Part shown: positions 32,028 through 43,303 of the stretch, piece after piece
Layout: each line of letters begins with the position of its first letter
How positions within the stretch are numbered: position 1 is the stretch's first letter
Assembly (NCBI GenBank): GCA_029945375.1
Contig: CM057068.1
Coordinates: 1,040,233-1,104,232 of the forward strand
Reading direction: 5' to 3'
DNA: 64,000 bases
From: Agaricus subrufescens
Lineage: Eukaryota > Basidiomycota > Agaricomycetes > Agaricales > Agaricaceae
Notes under the pieces: generated by a model
Told to the model about the DNA's origin: nothing
The model's input: the letters and a program-made list of their open reading frames with translations, nothing else
The model's database searches: none
Made by a program: the position numbers and the translations under genes

Positions 32028-32886
32028 CTAGTTTGTAGCTCCCTTTCTCTGCTCCAATGACTGTGTGTATATACCGCTGTGCATTGATCTAGCTATACAA
32101 GCCGATGTGCAAACTAGGCCTATCTCACATGCATACCAGGTTGCAAGGGCCGACGATACATTCACGTATATCTTATGATGTTCTGCAACGGACTAGTCAA
32201 AATACTATGAGTGCATGCTCATAGACTGCGCCAACAATTACTCGAACAGAAGTTGATCGAATCATGCTTCGAAAAAAAATGAGAGACAGCCAAAAAAAAA
32301 AAATACCCAACATGCGAATGAACCATCATTATAACAGAAAATCAATGTATATTACAAGGAAATTGTAGACAAAAATGAGCACGGTGATAATTCCAAGGGA
32401 AGCGTATACCGGAACATACATCCTACATACTAGAAGAACGATCTCATGGATAAAAAAATTTCAAGCAAAGTGCTAACCACCGTTAGCAAAATCGCATGGA
32501 ACCCCACCCTAAAAGTAACTACGATGAGGCTTATGACTCTCCTCGCGAAACCTTAGCCGCCAGCTGCCGGGTGAAAACAGAAGGAAAAAAGGGGAAGAAT
32601 CAAGTCCTAAGCGGGCTTCGACGTTTGACATCTAAAGAGTCCTCTAATATATTTGAATGGGCCACATTTCAGATCTCTTCATTTAATCACTAAAACAATT
32701 CAGCTGGAGTACCAGTTGCGCCTGGATGGCACGCTGATCACGGTAATGAGTTTAGAGTTTGTTCTCGGACTACTGTGATGTCCGTATCGTCTTTGTATGC
32801 ACACCGACGTCTGTAATAACTACTATTGTTTTCGCTGAGATCCGAGGTCACTTAGACTCGTAAGTAACCAGACCAATGCTACATCA
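32028..32886. other. Spacer between NACHT gene and DUF6533 copy A, with a duplicated segment
   Basis: The sequence 32460-32650 (AAAGTGCTAACCACCG … GCGGGCTTCGACGTTTGAC) recurs with differences at about 34740-34930. The part from about 32700 resembles the 3' flank of DUF6533 copy D (53.15-53.28 kb). No gene is supported. Confidence 0.55.
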
Positions 32887-34426
32887 TCAACTACTCCCTT
32901 CGTCCGATCCAGTGTTCATCAAAGAATCGTTTGTCTCCCTAGATCCTGCCTGATTGTTAAATGCAAAAGGTGTTATGTTGGTTTCGTCTGAAAGTTCGTT
33001 CAGTCGCGGGTCGTGGAGGTTCAGCATTAGGCGGGGCATCAGAATAGATGACATACTATTCCACGATATTGTACGGAGCAAAAAGAATAAATCAGAGTGA
33101 AATTATCGAACATCATGTTGACTCACATGCCCGTTGGGCCGCTCATAGCAGTCCGGTTAGATGGCTGAAAGTATCCAGTCAGGTTATCTAGATCACCTTC
33201 ATTCGAGCTTGAAAACTGCGTACGTTGGAGTGCTACGATTTGTCAGGTTCAGCTGAGCGAAAGATAGCGTTAGCTTACGACGAGAGTGAGGATATTGGCA
33301 AGATTAAAGGTCACTATTACACTAAACGAAAAGAAGTGTTTGGAAAAAATTGCAAGGTAACCAATGAACGCAGGTGGACTTACCAAAAATAAACTGTACC
33401 TATGAGATAGAAATACTTAGCATTGAACTGAATTGAGAGGAATGAGTTAAACTAGTGTACATACCATCTCGCATCATCAAAAGACCAATGCTACTTCTCC
33501 TTGAAAGCTTTAACGTTCTGTTAAGTGTCATAGCAAAAATGACAATATCAAACAGAAATTCCCCTGCCCACACAGCCACCAAACCTAGCAAACATTGACT
33601 AGTTCAACTACTCGTTTGTAACAAGTGAATACAACGTACAATATGCACTACAAAGTGACATTTGATCAGGCACAAGAGTGAGTTTGAAACATTGACACAC
33701 TAGTCGGCACTCATTTCAAGACGACAATAGGACGAGATTGTAGGCGCGTTGTTACTTTGATGTATAATGGTAACAACCTTTGAAAGTCAGATTGATTAGT
33801 TATTCGAGGACATATCTGGCGAGCTACAGTGAGGACGGTAATACAATACATCGTAACAATAGTAGAGAAAGCCATTATACCCGTACGTCGTTGATATAGG
33901 GCGTACACGCATCAACATCATAACAAGATCGTGCATAGTATCACTTGTTGATTGGAGGCGCGGAAAAACTCACCGCCAACGGTGATTTGAACTACAAGGA
34001 ACCAACACGAAGAATAAAGCCAGAAAATATGGCAACTAAGCAAAGAACAACATATCAATCGCACCCAATATACTGATGATTCACCTCTAGAATGACTTGA
34101 CTCGTCAAAGTATTGAACGCAAGATAATGCCAAGATAATGCCGCCAACTGACTAACCTTGGGATCTATCTTGAGTATGTTAAAACTTACTACAGCAATCG
34201 GTGTATACCCGAAGAGCACTAGGTACCGATTTGCAAAGAAAAGAAGTGTGCCACAACCTGGTCGCTGACAGAATAACCATCCCCAAAACCTCTCGATTTC
34301 AGAACAAAGCGTGAGAAGATAATCATACACAAGGAGGGCTAAGATAGCAGGTTAGATGAGAGGGCAACCAAACAGAATGAAGAAAAAGTACCTAGAGATG
34401 CTGGAAGTATCGACAGTCCCACAGAC
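32887..34426 (-). pseudogene. DUF6533 membrane protein, copy A, lacking its first exon
   Basis: The exons match the intact copies: the 35-nt exon at about 34426-34392, the LLVYDYLLTLCSEIERFWGW exon with FFANRYLVLFGYTPI, later membrane segments (FLFDIVIFAMTLNRTLKLS) and the last exon ending SDEGSS at 32887. The first exon, which in other copies supplies the ATG and SVVSM|, is missing. Sequence resembling intron 1 of copy D runs only to about 34500 and then changes into a NACHT-derived fragment. It could still be used from an internal ATG (34330) but is most likely a pseudogene. The family is multi-pass membrane proteins of unknown role. Confidence 0.72.
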
Positions 34427-34554
34427 CTGATTGTCATACCATATTATTAGTCAAATGTCATATATACAAAGAAGCGATGAAGGCCAAATCAGCGATACTG
34501 CCAGAAAATGGACGTCCGATCTCCCAATAATCATCATTCCCAATAACGCCGACG

Positions 34555-34930
34555 ATCTCCCCTTTGTCTAGCTATTATTTACTCAGTCGGAGGTGGACAG
34601 TATTCTAGACTCACGATCAACTACGGGAGAAGGACGCACAGCCAAAGTGACAGTGTTTGATGACGATGAACGCCCAGCGCGCGTCAGAACATCCATCCTA
34701 CATATCGCAAAAAACCGATCCCACGAAGAAAAACTGTTAAAACAAAGTGCTAACCACCAATAGCAAAATCGCATGAAACCCTATCCTAAAAATAACTGTC
34801 CGACCATCAAAAGCCGAAGCTTATGATAATTCTTGCTAGACCCTAGCCGCCAGCCGCCGGGTGCAAACGTCCACAAAAGGAAAAGAAGGACGAATCAAAC
34901 CCTAAGCGGGCTTCGACGTTTGACATTCAA
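34555..34930 (+). repeat. Duplicated fragment of the NACHT gene end and its 3' flank
   Basis: The plus strand encodes PFV-stop-LLFTQSEVDSILDSRSTTGE and TAKVTVFDDDERPA, matching PFVWLLFTQSEVDGILDPRS of the gene at 30.8-32.0 kb, with TGG changed to TAG. It then continues into the segment homologous to 32.46-32.65 kb, skipping the middle part. It abuts the truncated DUF6533 copy A. Confidence 0.85.
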
Positions 34931-35110
34931 AGGGTGCATGTGGGAAGAAAGATGAACCATAGTTTCGCTCTGTTTCTTCTCCGCGAGGACACTAGCCTCT
35001 AATGTGATCGCAGGACCGAAGTTAGCCCTTCATCCTTCTGATATACGAATCAATCGGAATACGCCCATGGTGCAGTGATTTACACGTAAATTTGGCGCAA
35101 GCGATACTCT

Positions 35111-36020
35111 CTATCTGAACTCTCCAAGAAACTGCATTTCGCCTGCCTCCTCATGGGACACCAAAGTGACGTAAAAGATGAACACACGGTCCGGGTGGAT
35201 CGTGTCGATACAGACACCAACATCGGCAAGAAGGCACCGAGATGGAATACCATGATCAAAACGGAAAACACCCTAGAAATCGAGGTAACGAAAGAAGACG
35301 ATCATGTGAAAGTCTAGAGCGGACAAGGCTTTAACCTGGCAGACCGTTTCGTAATCCACCGGTATAGCTCCCCAAAGGACCAAATGTTCACAGTGGTGTG
35401 GCGATAGTTTTCGTAAAATGGCAGCATCTCCATATGTGAACGGCAGTAGCCGGCGGGCGTCAAAAAGCCGACCGTGCTGTTGATCGACATGATTCTCCAA
35501 TGGAGGTTCGGATAAGAATATGAGGGTGGGTAGAAGAATAAATAGGAGATGTTGCAGCGGGGGACCGAAGTACTCCCACATTCCGGGATAGGGATAGCGT
35601 GTTGCGTGCAATGCGCTAGCCAAAGAGTACACGAGACCAACGGAAGATCCGATGATAATAACACAGCCACAAATGTCGACCACGACTGTCAACCATACTG
35701 GAGGTAATCAAGTAAGCCGCTGGCTTCTAGCATTTACTTCGAGTCATAGAGTGAGATAATGATAGGACTGTCCTGATTGTTGTTTCTGGGATATATGGGA
35801 TGAAACATTAAGAATAAGTTTTGCTGATGAGAAATTGTCCGCCTGGGGAATTATCAAAGCCGATGCATGCGAAGCTGATTCTCCTGTTAGTGAAACATCA
35901 GGCTCAGAGGAGAGTGAAGAACGTACGTTAATGAAAGACTGTGTACACCAAAAGTAAAAAGAAAAAAGAGAGAGGGTCATAATAATAGTCTGCCACTCAA
36001 CAGACAATGCATCCGCAGCA
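35111..36020 (-). pseudogene. Membrane protein gene of unknown family, possibly broken
   Basis: Several coding-like stretches are seen on the minus strand. At 36007-35900 is a hydrophobic TIIMTLSLFSFYFWCTQSFIN ending in a GT donor. At 35692-35276 are VVVDICGCVIIIGSSVGLVYS and HLLFILLPTLIFLSEPP. At 35271-35111 is LLADVGVCIDTIHPDRVFIF ending LGEFR and TAG. The last two are in the same frame, separated only by a TAG at 35273-35275. Either an unrecognised intron removes this stop or the gene is inactivated. At least three membrane segments are present. I do not recognise the family. Confidence 0.4.
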
Positions 36021-36045
36021 GCTAGAATTGTTCATGTCATCAGAA

Positions 36046-37043
36046 TCATGTGGCGCTGTGGTAATATGATACAAATTGAGCTAGCAGTGCTATAGGAAGA
36101 GTAGAGAATGGCGCACTGTCGTTGTTCCTACGCTTCTTCTTCATGGCTCCATCTTCTCCGGGACAATTGCTCGGCCGAATAGATAAATGAACGATAGTGG
36201 GGTGTGGGGTATTGGGCATTGACGACGGAATCTTAAGTTCTACGACGCATATAATCAATCCAAAGGAAGCTTTCTATAAAGTAGTAGGCGTACTAGTTAA
36301 TGTGTCATCATCGAGTAGCATTTTCCCTAGGTAGAGCACACGGAGATACGAAGGTGCAGGTGGTTTTTCCTCCTGCCAATCTGGAGCCATTCAGTTGAGA
36401 TACAAGAAGTACCTCGATCCTGAAAGGTTCGCTTACCGGTAGGCCACGCATTCCATATGAGCTCCTTGACACGACCAATAGCTGTTTCGGGCTCGAAAGA
36501 CATGGTCTTCCGTGTCCCGGAAACGAGTAAGAGAGTCAGAAACGTCTGCGGTGTTCGAGGAACCGGCTCTAATGGCTGTGGCTGGCTGGTCTGGACAGAG
36601 GCTTTGACCGACTCTTCCGTACCGCCCGCCGAAACATGAGTTGTATTTGTCGAAGCCACGGGAGGAACGATTCCGGCGTCTGTGGAGGTAGACATAGAGG
36701 GAGAAACAGAGGTGGCGGTAAGCTCTCGGGCTTCTGGCAGGTCTTGTGACACTGTCAGTTGTTCCTGTGGTGGCGGCAGAGGTGGAGTGGGGCCGGGAGC
36801 AGCTCGGAGGTCCTGCGGTGCGACGGATGTATGTGGCAGTTGCTCGTCTTCCGGCTTTGAGTCGATGTGCGTGTATGATGTTCGGGCAGATGGAGATGAG
36901 GGATGGAGCGTAGGGTCGTTGTAGGTGCCGTCACCATGGAGAGGCGCTGTTGGCGACGGTGACAGGGCGTGATTTGGCAGTGATGTCGACGGGCGCGATG
37001 GGCCCTCTGGCGGCGTCGCTGGCGGGGGCGACGGGGAGGACAT
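36046..37043 (-). CDS. UBL3-like ubiquitin-fold protein with long Pro/Ser-rich N-terminus
   Basis: Exons 37043-36437, 36380-36294 and 36239-36046 give 295 residues in frame. Residues 1-170 are Pro/Ser/Thr-rich and disordered. From about 175 the translation reads TFLTLLLVSGTRKTMSFEPE, then VKELIWNAWPT, joined by splicing to DWQEEKPPAPSYLRVLYLGK, LDDDTLTKLKI and TIVHLSIRP. This is the pattern of UBL3/membrane-anchored ubiquitin-fold proteins, including the diagnostic WNAWP and SYLRVLYLGK segments. The tail KKKRRNNDSAPF ends without the CAAX box of the animal protein. The start is the first ATG after the tRNA gene; upstream in-frame codons overlap tRNA-iMet and are rejected. Confidence 0.82.
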
Positions 37044-37129
37044 GATGGTTGCGGGGAGAAGATGTGACGAGGACGAGTCGACTCCACGTGGGTCAGAGTG
37101 CGCATGCAAAAATAAAATAAAAAGGACGC

Positions 37130-37201
37130 TAGCAGCAACTCGTTTCGATCGAGTGACCTCGGGGTTATGGGCCCCGCGCGCTACCACTGCGCCATGCTGC
37201 T
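37130..37201 (-). tRNA. Initiator tRNA-Met (CAT)
   Basis: The minus strand folds into a 72-nt cloverleaf. The acceptor stem is AGCAGCA paired with TGCTGCT plus A. The D-arm is GGCGCAGTGGTAGCGC and the anticodon arm GGGGCCCATAACCCC has CAT in the loop. The T-arm has GATCGAAAC instead of TTCGA, the initiator hallmark. The G-C pairs of the anticodon stem also fit an initiator. T-rich sequence follows about 20 nt downstream. No intron. Confidence 0.93.
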
Positions 37202-38273
37202 CTAGCCTTCTACCGCGTTAACAAGCCTACACACCGCTACTAGATCTGTGCCTCGCTTCCGCAATTAAGTGGATCCCTCGAGGCTTTCTCCGTGAATATA
37301 GATCTCTCATCGTTGATTCCGGCACATATGCACATTCCCTGCCATTCCCGAAATACACTCAATTCCAATTCACTCCTATTACTACCCATCGGCAAAAAGA
37401 GGCCAGGATCAAGTCAGGATTTAATAATGACTAATACTTCACAACGATCGGAAAGGTATCTCGGGATGCTAGGCCAACGGTACCAGAATACTGAAGCGAG
37501 CGCCAAGCGGTTTTTGCAAGGCACATGTAATTACTAAGTCAACCAGATCTTATTGTTTTAACGATCACGCAGGGAATCGATCTTTGCGCATTGTTCCCTC
37601 ACCCGCGTCAGTGCCTTCTCACCGCTCGGACAATTCCCAAAACACAAACTTGGTGTCAAATCATGCTCAGAACTGACAAATTCCGACCCGGTAGCTAGTG
37701 TCTCCCCGGTCTTATCATCGGGCGGCCACGGGGCAATTAGATTAAGTTTTCGACAATCCCTGGCTGCAGGGCTAACAACCCTGAGTCACGTACAGGGTGG
37801 CACCGAAATTAGCCAAGTATGTAATTGCACGACATCAAGTTTCGCCCCAGTGCATCGCAAGATGTCCCAAAACTTCCCGAGTTCTAGACAACCAGGTCCA
37901 TGAAACCACCAAGATATCTATCAACATTCCATATTATTAGACCTTTTGCTAAGTCAAATCTAAAACCTCTACAAATACATTTAGCCGTCCTATACACCGT
38001 ACGAGAGTCTGAGGCCCGCTGACGTACGTCGTCAGGCAAAAGCCTCCGGCCCCGCCGAGATCCTTGCCTCAAATCGAATCTGAAAATTTCTCTCAATGAG
38101 GCATAGTCGCAGTATGAGACGCGCCCCACACGTTACACATATAGCCATGGCTTGATTCCGGATAGGTACATTCATTCCGTTCGGCCGGTCTGCCGCACTC
38201 CTATTTCATACCGCGGACCATTTAACTTTCAGCCAACCTTCCTTTCCTTCTCGGATCTCTCAATTCGAACACC
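37202..38273. other. Intergenic region upstream of P450-1
   Basis: No gene is supported; short frames at 37292-37537 (plus) and 38129-37884 (minus) lack motifs. The last 100 bp before 38274 are pyrimidine-rich (for example CCTTCCTTTCCTTCTC), consistent with a promoter/leader of the P450 gene. Confidence 0.5.
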
Positions 38274-40564
38274 ATGTCTCTGTCCCAACCAGGTCTCTTC
38301 GAACTGACAATTGCAGTACTGGTTCTATCATTACTGGTCCGCAGCAAGAAGAAGGATGCCCTTCCGCTCCCTCCGGGACCAAAGAGGCTACCTCTCATTG
38401 GAAATTTACTCGATCTGCCACTGGAGAACTTCCCTCAGACGTACGCTAATTGGTCAAAGATGACAGGTAGAACCTCTTGATTATTTCCCTGACATTATTG
38501 AGTCATGAATCGAACGATCTGTAGGGTCGGGTATCGTCCATGCCGATGCGCTCGGGAAAAACTTCGTTATACTCAACGACTGCAACACTGCGTATGAGTT
38601 ATTTGAGAGGAAAGGTCATATCTATTCATGTCGGTGGGTATCTCCAGTTTTTCCTTTTTCTTGAACAAAGGAAGAAATTCCATCCTGAACCTACTTTCAG
38701 CCCTCAATTCCCTTTCTTACACGACCTGTGAGTTTCTCAAGTCTTCTCCATTCCCAAGCGAAGGGTTCAAAACATATCCCACCCCAGAATGGGCATGTCA
38801 TGCATCTTTGCTGTGATGCCCTATGGCGACGAATGGCGAGAACACCGACGAACCTTCGCCAAATACTTCCCTCAATCCAACCCTGCATTCCATCAACCTA
38901 AAGAAGTCGAACTCGTTCGTACCCGACTCCTTCCAAACCTTCTAGATTCTCCAGAGAAGTTCATGGGCCATATCAGGCAGTCAGTTGATCATCAGTCACT
39001 TGCTTCTTCTCCTCTTTTCCTCCTATCACATCATCATTGTTCTGATATCATCATAGCTTTGTGGGAGGTCTGCTCATCCAATTAGCATATGGAATGAACA
39101 CATTGCCAACCAATGATCCCTGGATCAATTTGGCCGAACAAGCTATGCTAGCCAGTGCCTCAGCTGCCGTCCCAGGCAAATTCTTAGTTGACATCTTTCC
39201 ATTCCTCAAACACGTGCCTGAATGGTTCCCAGGTGCTGGATTCAAATCCCAAGCCAGAGAATGGAGACAACTTTGGAAGACATTCAGAACGAAACCATTT
39301 CAGGCAGGACAAGAGAATATTGTAAGTGACAGTATCATACCTATATTGATGCAGGCAACGACCGTTGATCGGAAATTCTTTTTTCATTCAGGCGAGAGGT
39401 CATGGCCAGACATCATTCCTATCCTCCAGTTTGGACGATATAGATTCAAAGACAGACACCCAAACGCAAAAGGACGTCATACAAGATACTGCTGCAACAT
39501 TTGTAGCAGGTAAATACACCCCCTTCTTTACTCATCTAAAAAATTCTATTTCTGACTCGATTTCATCGGATAATCAATCAGCTGGAGCCGACACAACGGG
39601 TGCAACCATTGTCAACTTTATTTTAGCGATGACTTTGTTCCCCCAGGTCCAAGAGAAAGCACAATCCGAAATAGACCTTTATTTGGAAAGTGGTCGGTTA
39701 CCCGAATTCTCGGATATGGAGTCACTTCCCTATGTCACTGCCGTGATGAAGGAGGTCCTAAGGTATGATATCGTGTGATCACAGGCTTATTCGCTCTGCT
39801 AACTCCGAGTACGTGTCATAGATGGCAGCCAGCTAATCCTCTAGGTAGGCACATTAAATTAAACCGGGAATCAAATTGCTAATTAATGATCGGCCACCAC
39901 CATAGGTGTCCCGCACCTCCTCACCAGAGACGATACCTATAATGGATATCACATCCCGAAAGGCTCACTTATAATTGGCAATGGCTGGTATGCGGTCTAC
40001 CCCTTCAATCACCGCCACCAAACTAAATCTAAGATCACGCAACGACTTTAATTTGACTCGTACAGGGCAATGTCTCGCGATGAACAACGTTACCCAGAAC
40101 CCGAACTCTTCAAACCCGAAAGATATCTAACACCCGGCGGTAAACTCGATCCTGACTGTACTTGTGATCCTGAGACGTTTGTATTTGGTTTCGGCCGCAG
40201 GCAAGTTTTTACCCCCCGTTTTGATGCCCCTCATGCTCAAACTTAGATAAAAACCAAATACAGGAAATGTGTTGGTGGTCACATCGCATTATCAACAGCA
40301 TGGATAACAATAGCGTCCATACTTGCCACCTTCAAGATCTCAAAGGCGAAGGATGAATTTGGTAACACCATCGAACCGGTTGTCGATTTCCGATCCGCCG
40401 CCATTGTCGCGTACGTCCCTCATCCTCTATCCCCATCTCCATCTTCAACTCTCATCTCCTTCATTTCTATATTCAGCCTTCCCTCACCGTTCAAATGTTC
40501 TATCACTGCAAGGTCAAGAGAAGCAAAGAAACTTATCTATGCCGCTGCCGAGCACGATTTTTAA
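38274..40564 (+). CDS. Cytochrome P450 monooxygenase (P450-1)
   Basis: Twelve exons (38274-38466, 38525-38633, 38701-38727, 38788-38979, 39057-39321, 39392-39509, 39582-39762, 39822-39844, 39906-39987, 40066-40200, 40264-40410, 40477-40564) give 519 residues with every phase agreeing. Seen are an N-terminal membrane anchor (LTIAVLVLSLLV), the Pro-rich hinge LPLPPGPKRLPLIGN, the I-helix AGADTTGA, the K-helix ExxR (EVLR), the PERF-like KPERYL and the heme loop FGFGRRKCVGG. Such enzymes hydroxylate small hydrophobic molecules at the ER membrane with a P450 reductase; the substrate is unknown. The intron inside the heme loop (40201-40263) has a GC donor (GCAAGT). P450-2 at 60.6 kb shares four identical exon sizes. 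Confidence 0.92.
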
Positions 40565-41000
40565 AGTCATGCATTTTCTCTCTCGTCTTATATCCCTCAC
40601 CAATTCTGGATGTTCACTCAGTTTTTTTTTTGGCACGGTTCTCAACTACTTGATGCCAACGCATTCTTTTCTTTAATCATCTGTTCAAATCACCTATTCT
40701 CCAACCACAGTCGCTCCTTTCCTCAACTTGCTTATGCAAATGTATATCGATACTCTATCTGCTACCGTAGAATCAATGAAAAAACCTGTTCCGCTGATAC
40801 GTGAACTTTCTAGCCGGTCGGACAATAGTAATTAAACGTCAAGCATACGACACATCCAACTGCTTATTATTAACGATCCCAACATTACAATTTCCATGCA
40901 TCTCCTGAATCCGACAATGCTCTAAAGCAATACCTCAAGCCAGAACAGTGCTAAGAGTACATACTATCCTATAAACTCAGGAAAAGCTAGGGTAAAAATG

Positions 41001-41074
41001 ATTCGGATACGGGGAATCGAACCCCGGGCTATCGCGTGAGAGGCGATAATGTTAGCCACTACACCATATCCGAA
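41001..41074 (-). tRNA. tRNA-Glu (CTC)
   Basis: The minus strand starts TTCGGATATGGTGTAGTGGC, continues with the anticodon arm ATCGCCTCTCACGCGAT (anticodon CTC) and the T-arm CCGGGGTTCGATTCCCCG, and closes with ATCCGAA. All four stems pair, and the body matches the highly conserved fungal tRNA-Glu. No intron. The discriminator base read as T is unusual; the acceptor end may be shifted by one. Confidence 0.93.
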
Positions 41075-41439
41075 TATGTCAAAATCTCAGTTTATTTATA
41101 TATATGTGATTCAGTTCGTTCTCTTGATACAACATCGAAATGTCATAGATACGTAAACACTGACAGGTTAGCTTTCCACACATCTCCGGACTTCCGAAGA
41201 GGGGTTTTCCTGTGATATGTGATTCGTGAATCTGTGTCGCAGGCTATCCCAATCCTGAACGTACTGAATAGTGAGTAAAACATGCGTCATATTATTTCTT
41301 GAGCCCAGTGTATATGCAGCACCAGATTAGGGCAGCACAATTCTTGATCATACTGCTAGCGAATACTGCGAAGGACTGGTCACAGCCGGCACCGGTGGCA
41401 GAATGCTTTGAACTGCCACTGATGGCCTGGTTTCCTGCA

Positions 41440-41499
41440 CTATATATCCTGTACCACTCAGAAAATTGTTTCATACCCCTCGCTGTATTGCACAAGCAC
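41440..41499 (+). promoter_or_regulatory. Core promoter and leader element of DUF6533 copy B
   Basis: A TATA box (CTATATATCCTG, from 41440) is followed 50 nt later by GCACAAGCAC at 41490-41499. The same two elements with the same spacing precede copies C (44310/44361) and D (minus, 55191/55140). The leader then runs 65 nt to the ATG at 41564. Confidence 0.65.
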
Positions 41500-41563
41500 T
41501 TCTAGGTCTTCGGATCGAATTATTGCCTTATTGCTTGTACATTCCAAGCAAAGTTCTAACCCG

Positions 41564-43303
41564 ATGTCTTTGCCAAGCCTCATCAACAACGTAAATATAC
41601 AAACCATAGACACGAGTGTTGTTTCAATGTGAGTGCTGAATAGTACTCATTCTGCGTTCTCGTTATGGGAGTCAGCAACTATTTTGCCTCATCGCTGTCT
41701 CGAATTAATGCCATTAACTAACGAGATGATATAACGACTAGGCCTGTGGAGCAGGTGATGATTTTTGCGTCACTAGGTACTTCTTGATTCCACTTGGTTA
41801 TCTAATCTAGCCTGACATGGGCCTACTCTCTAAGCCCTCCTCGTGTATGACTATTTCCTCACACTCGGTTCAGAAATCGAGAGGTTCTGGAAACGAATAT
41901 CCCGTCAACGACCAAGCTATGGCTCGCTTCTTTTCTTTCTAAATCGGTACCTGGTTATCTTGGGGTATATGCCAATCGTGATAGAAGGTTTCAATCAAAT
42001 CAAGATCGATGCCACGGTTAGTCAATCATTACTATCGCATGCAATGTTTTGACGAGTCAAGTCACTCTAGAGGTGAATAACTAATATGTCGACGTTCTGT
42101 ACCCATTTTTGGGTGTGACTGATTTGCTGTTCATTGTTTAGTTGCAAACATTTCTTGTTTTATACCATGTGGTGGCAAATCGTTATTCAAATCATCATTG
42201 GCAGTGAGTCTTTCCAAACACTTAGGTCAATATGTGATACTATGCATCGTGTAGTAATAATGTTGAAGCGCGTATGTGCCTTGTATCAACAACAAACAGT
42301 TATCTTGTTGGCTTTCTCTGCCATTGTCGTCGTATATATCATTGCCTTTGTCACCGTAGGTTGCTAGATATGTTCTTTAATCGATATTGATCTGACTTTG
42401 AAAGATTGTCATGATCAAAGCTCCAAGAAACAACTTACCTGATACTGTTTTGCTCGGCTGTCATCTTGAATTAACTGCTGACCAGTACGTCAATGTTTCA
42501 AACCAACTTTCAATTGTGATTAATGATATTTGTAGGGCCTATTGTATGTTGAATCCACTGAAAACATAAATGTAACTAAACCGGTCAATGTCGACAGATT
42601 TGGTGGCTGCCTGGTCGGGGGAGTTTTTGTTTGATATTGTCATATTTGCTATGACACTTTACAGAACGGTAAAACTTTCTAAAGAAAATAGCATCGGTCT
42701 TTTGATGATGCGAGACGGTATGTATGGTAGCTTGATTTATTCCTCTCAAACTAACGGTTAAGTCTTTGACTCTAGGTACAGTTTATTTCAGGTAGTTCCA
42801 CAATGCTGTCATCAGTTGCTCTGCAACCTTCTGACACTTCTTTCCGCCTAGTGTAATAGTCGCTTTCAACCTTGCCAATATTCTCGTGCTTCTTGTGAGG
42901 GAACATCAACTTTTACCTCATTCCTCACCCAGCTGACCCTGATGAATGGTAGTTCTTCGACGTGCGCTGTTTTCTAGCCTGAATGAAGGTGATCCCTAAC
43001 CTGATCGGATACTTTCAGCCATTAAACCGGGGTGCTATGATCAACCCAATGAGCATGTAAGTTAATATAGTGTCCAGTCATTTAAAGTCATTTCGAGTTG
43101 ATTAATTGATTTCCCATGAAATGTCATGGAATAGCATGTCATCGATCATGATGACCCACCTGATGTTGAATCTCCGGGACCCAAAATTGAGTGGGCTTTC
43201 AGAGGGAACCAAGCTAACACCAATTGAGTTTAACGGTCAGGCAGGATCCCAGGAGACAAGTGATTCTTTGGTGAACACTCAATCGGATGAAGGGAGTGTT
43301 TAA
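41564..43303 (+). CDS. DUF6533 multi-pass membrane protein, copy B
   Basis: Exon 1 (41564-41628) encodes MSLPSLINNVNIQTIDTSVV and SM at the junction. Exon 2 (41742-41776, 35 nt) encodes PVEQVMIFASL. Exon 3 (41835-42016) carries VYDYFLTLGSEIERFWKR and FFLNRYLVILGYMPI, the signature start of the DUF6533 family. Further exons supply membrane helices (WWQIVIQIIIG, ALYQQQTVILLAFSAIVVVY, FLFDIVIFAMTLYRTVKLS). The last exon has SSIMMTHLMLNLRDPKLSG, a conserved cytosolic segment, and ends at 43303. I did not fix every middle junction, and some small exons may be damaged. The family is expanded in agaricomycetes, of unknown function, with seven or so membrane helices. Confidence 0.72.

Noticed and set aside
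36327..37187. Longer minus-strand ORF starting at 37187 upstream of the UBL3-like gene
   Set aside because: Its first 48 codons cross the tRNA-iMet gene and its 3' flank; the ATG at 37043 is the plausible start.
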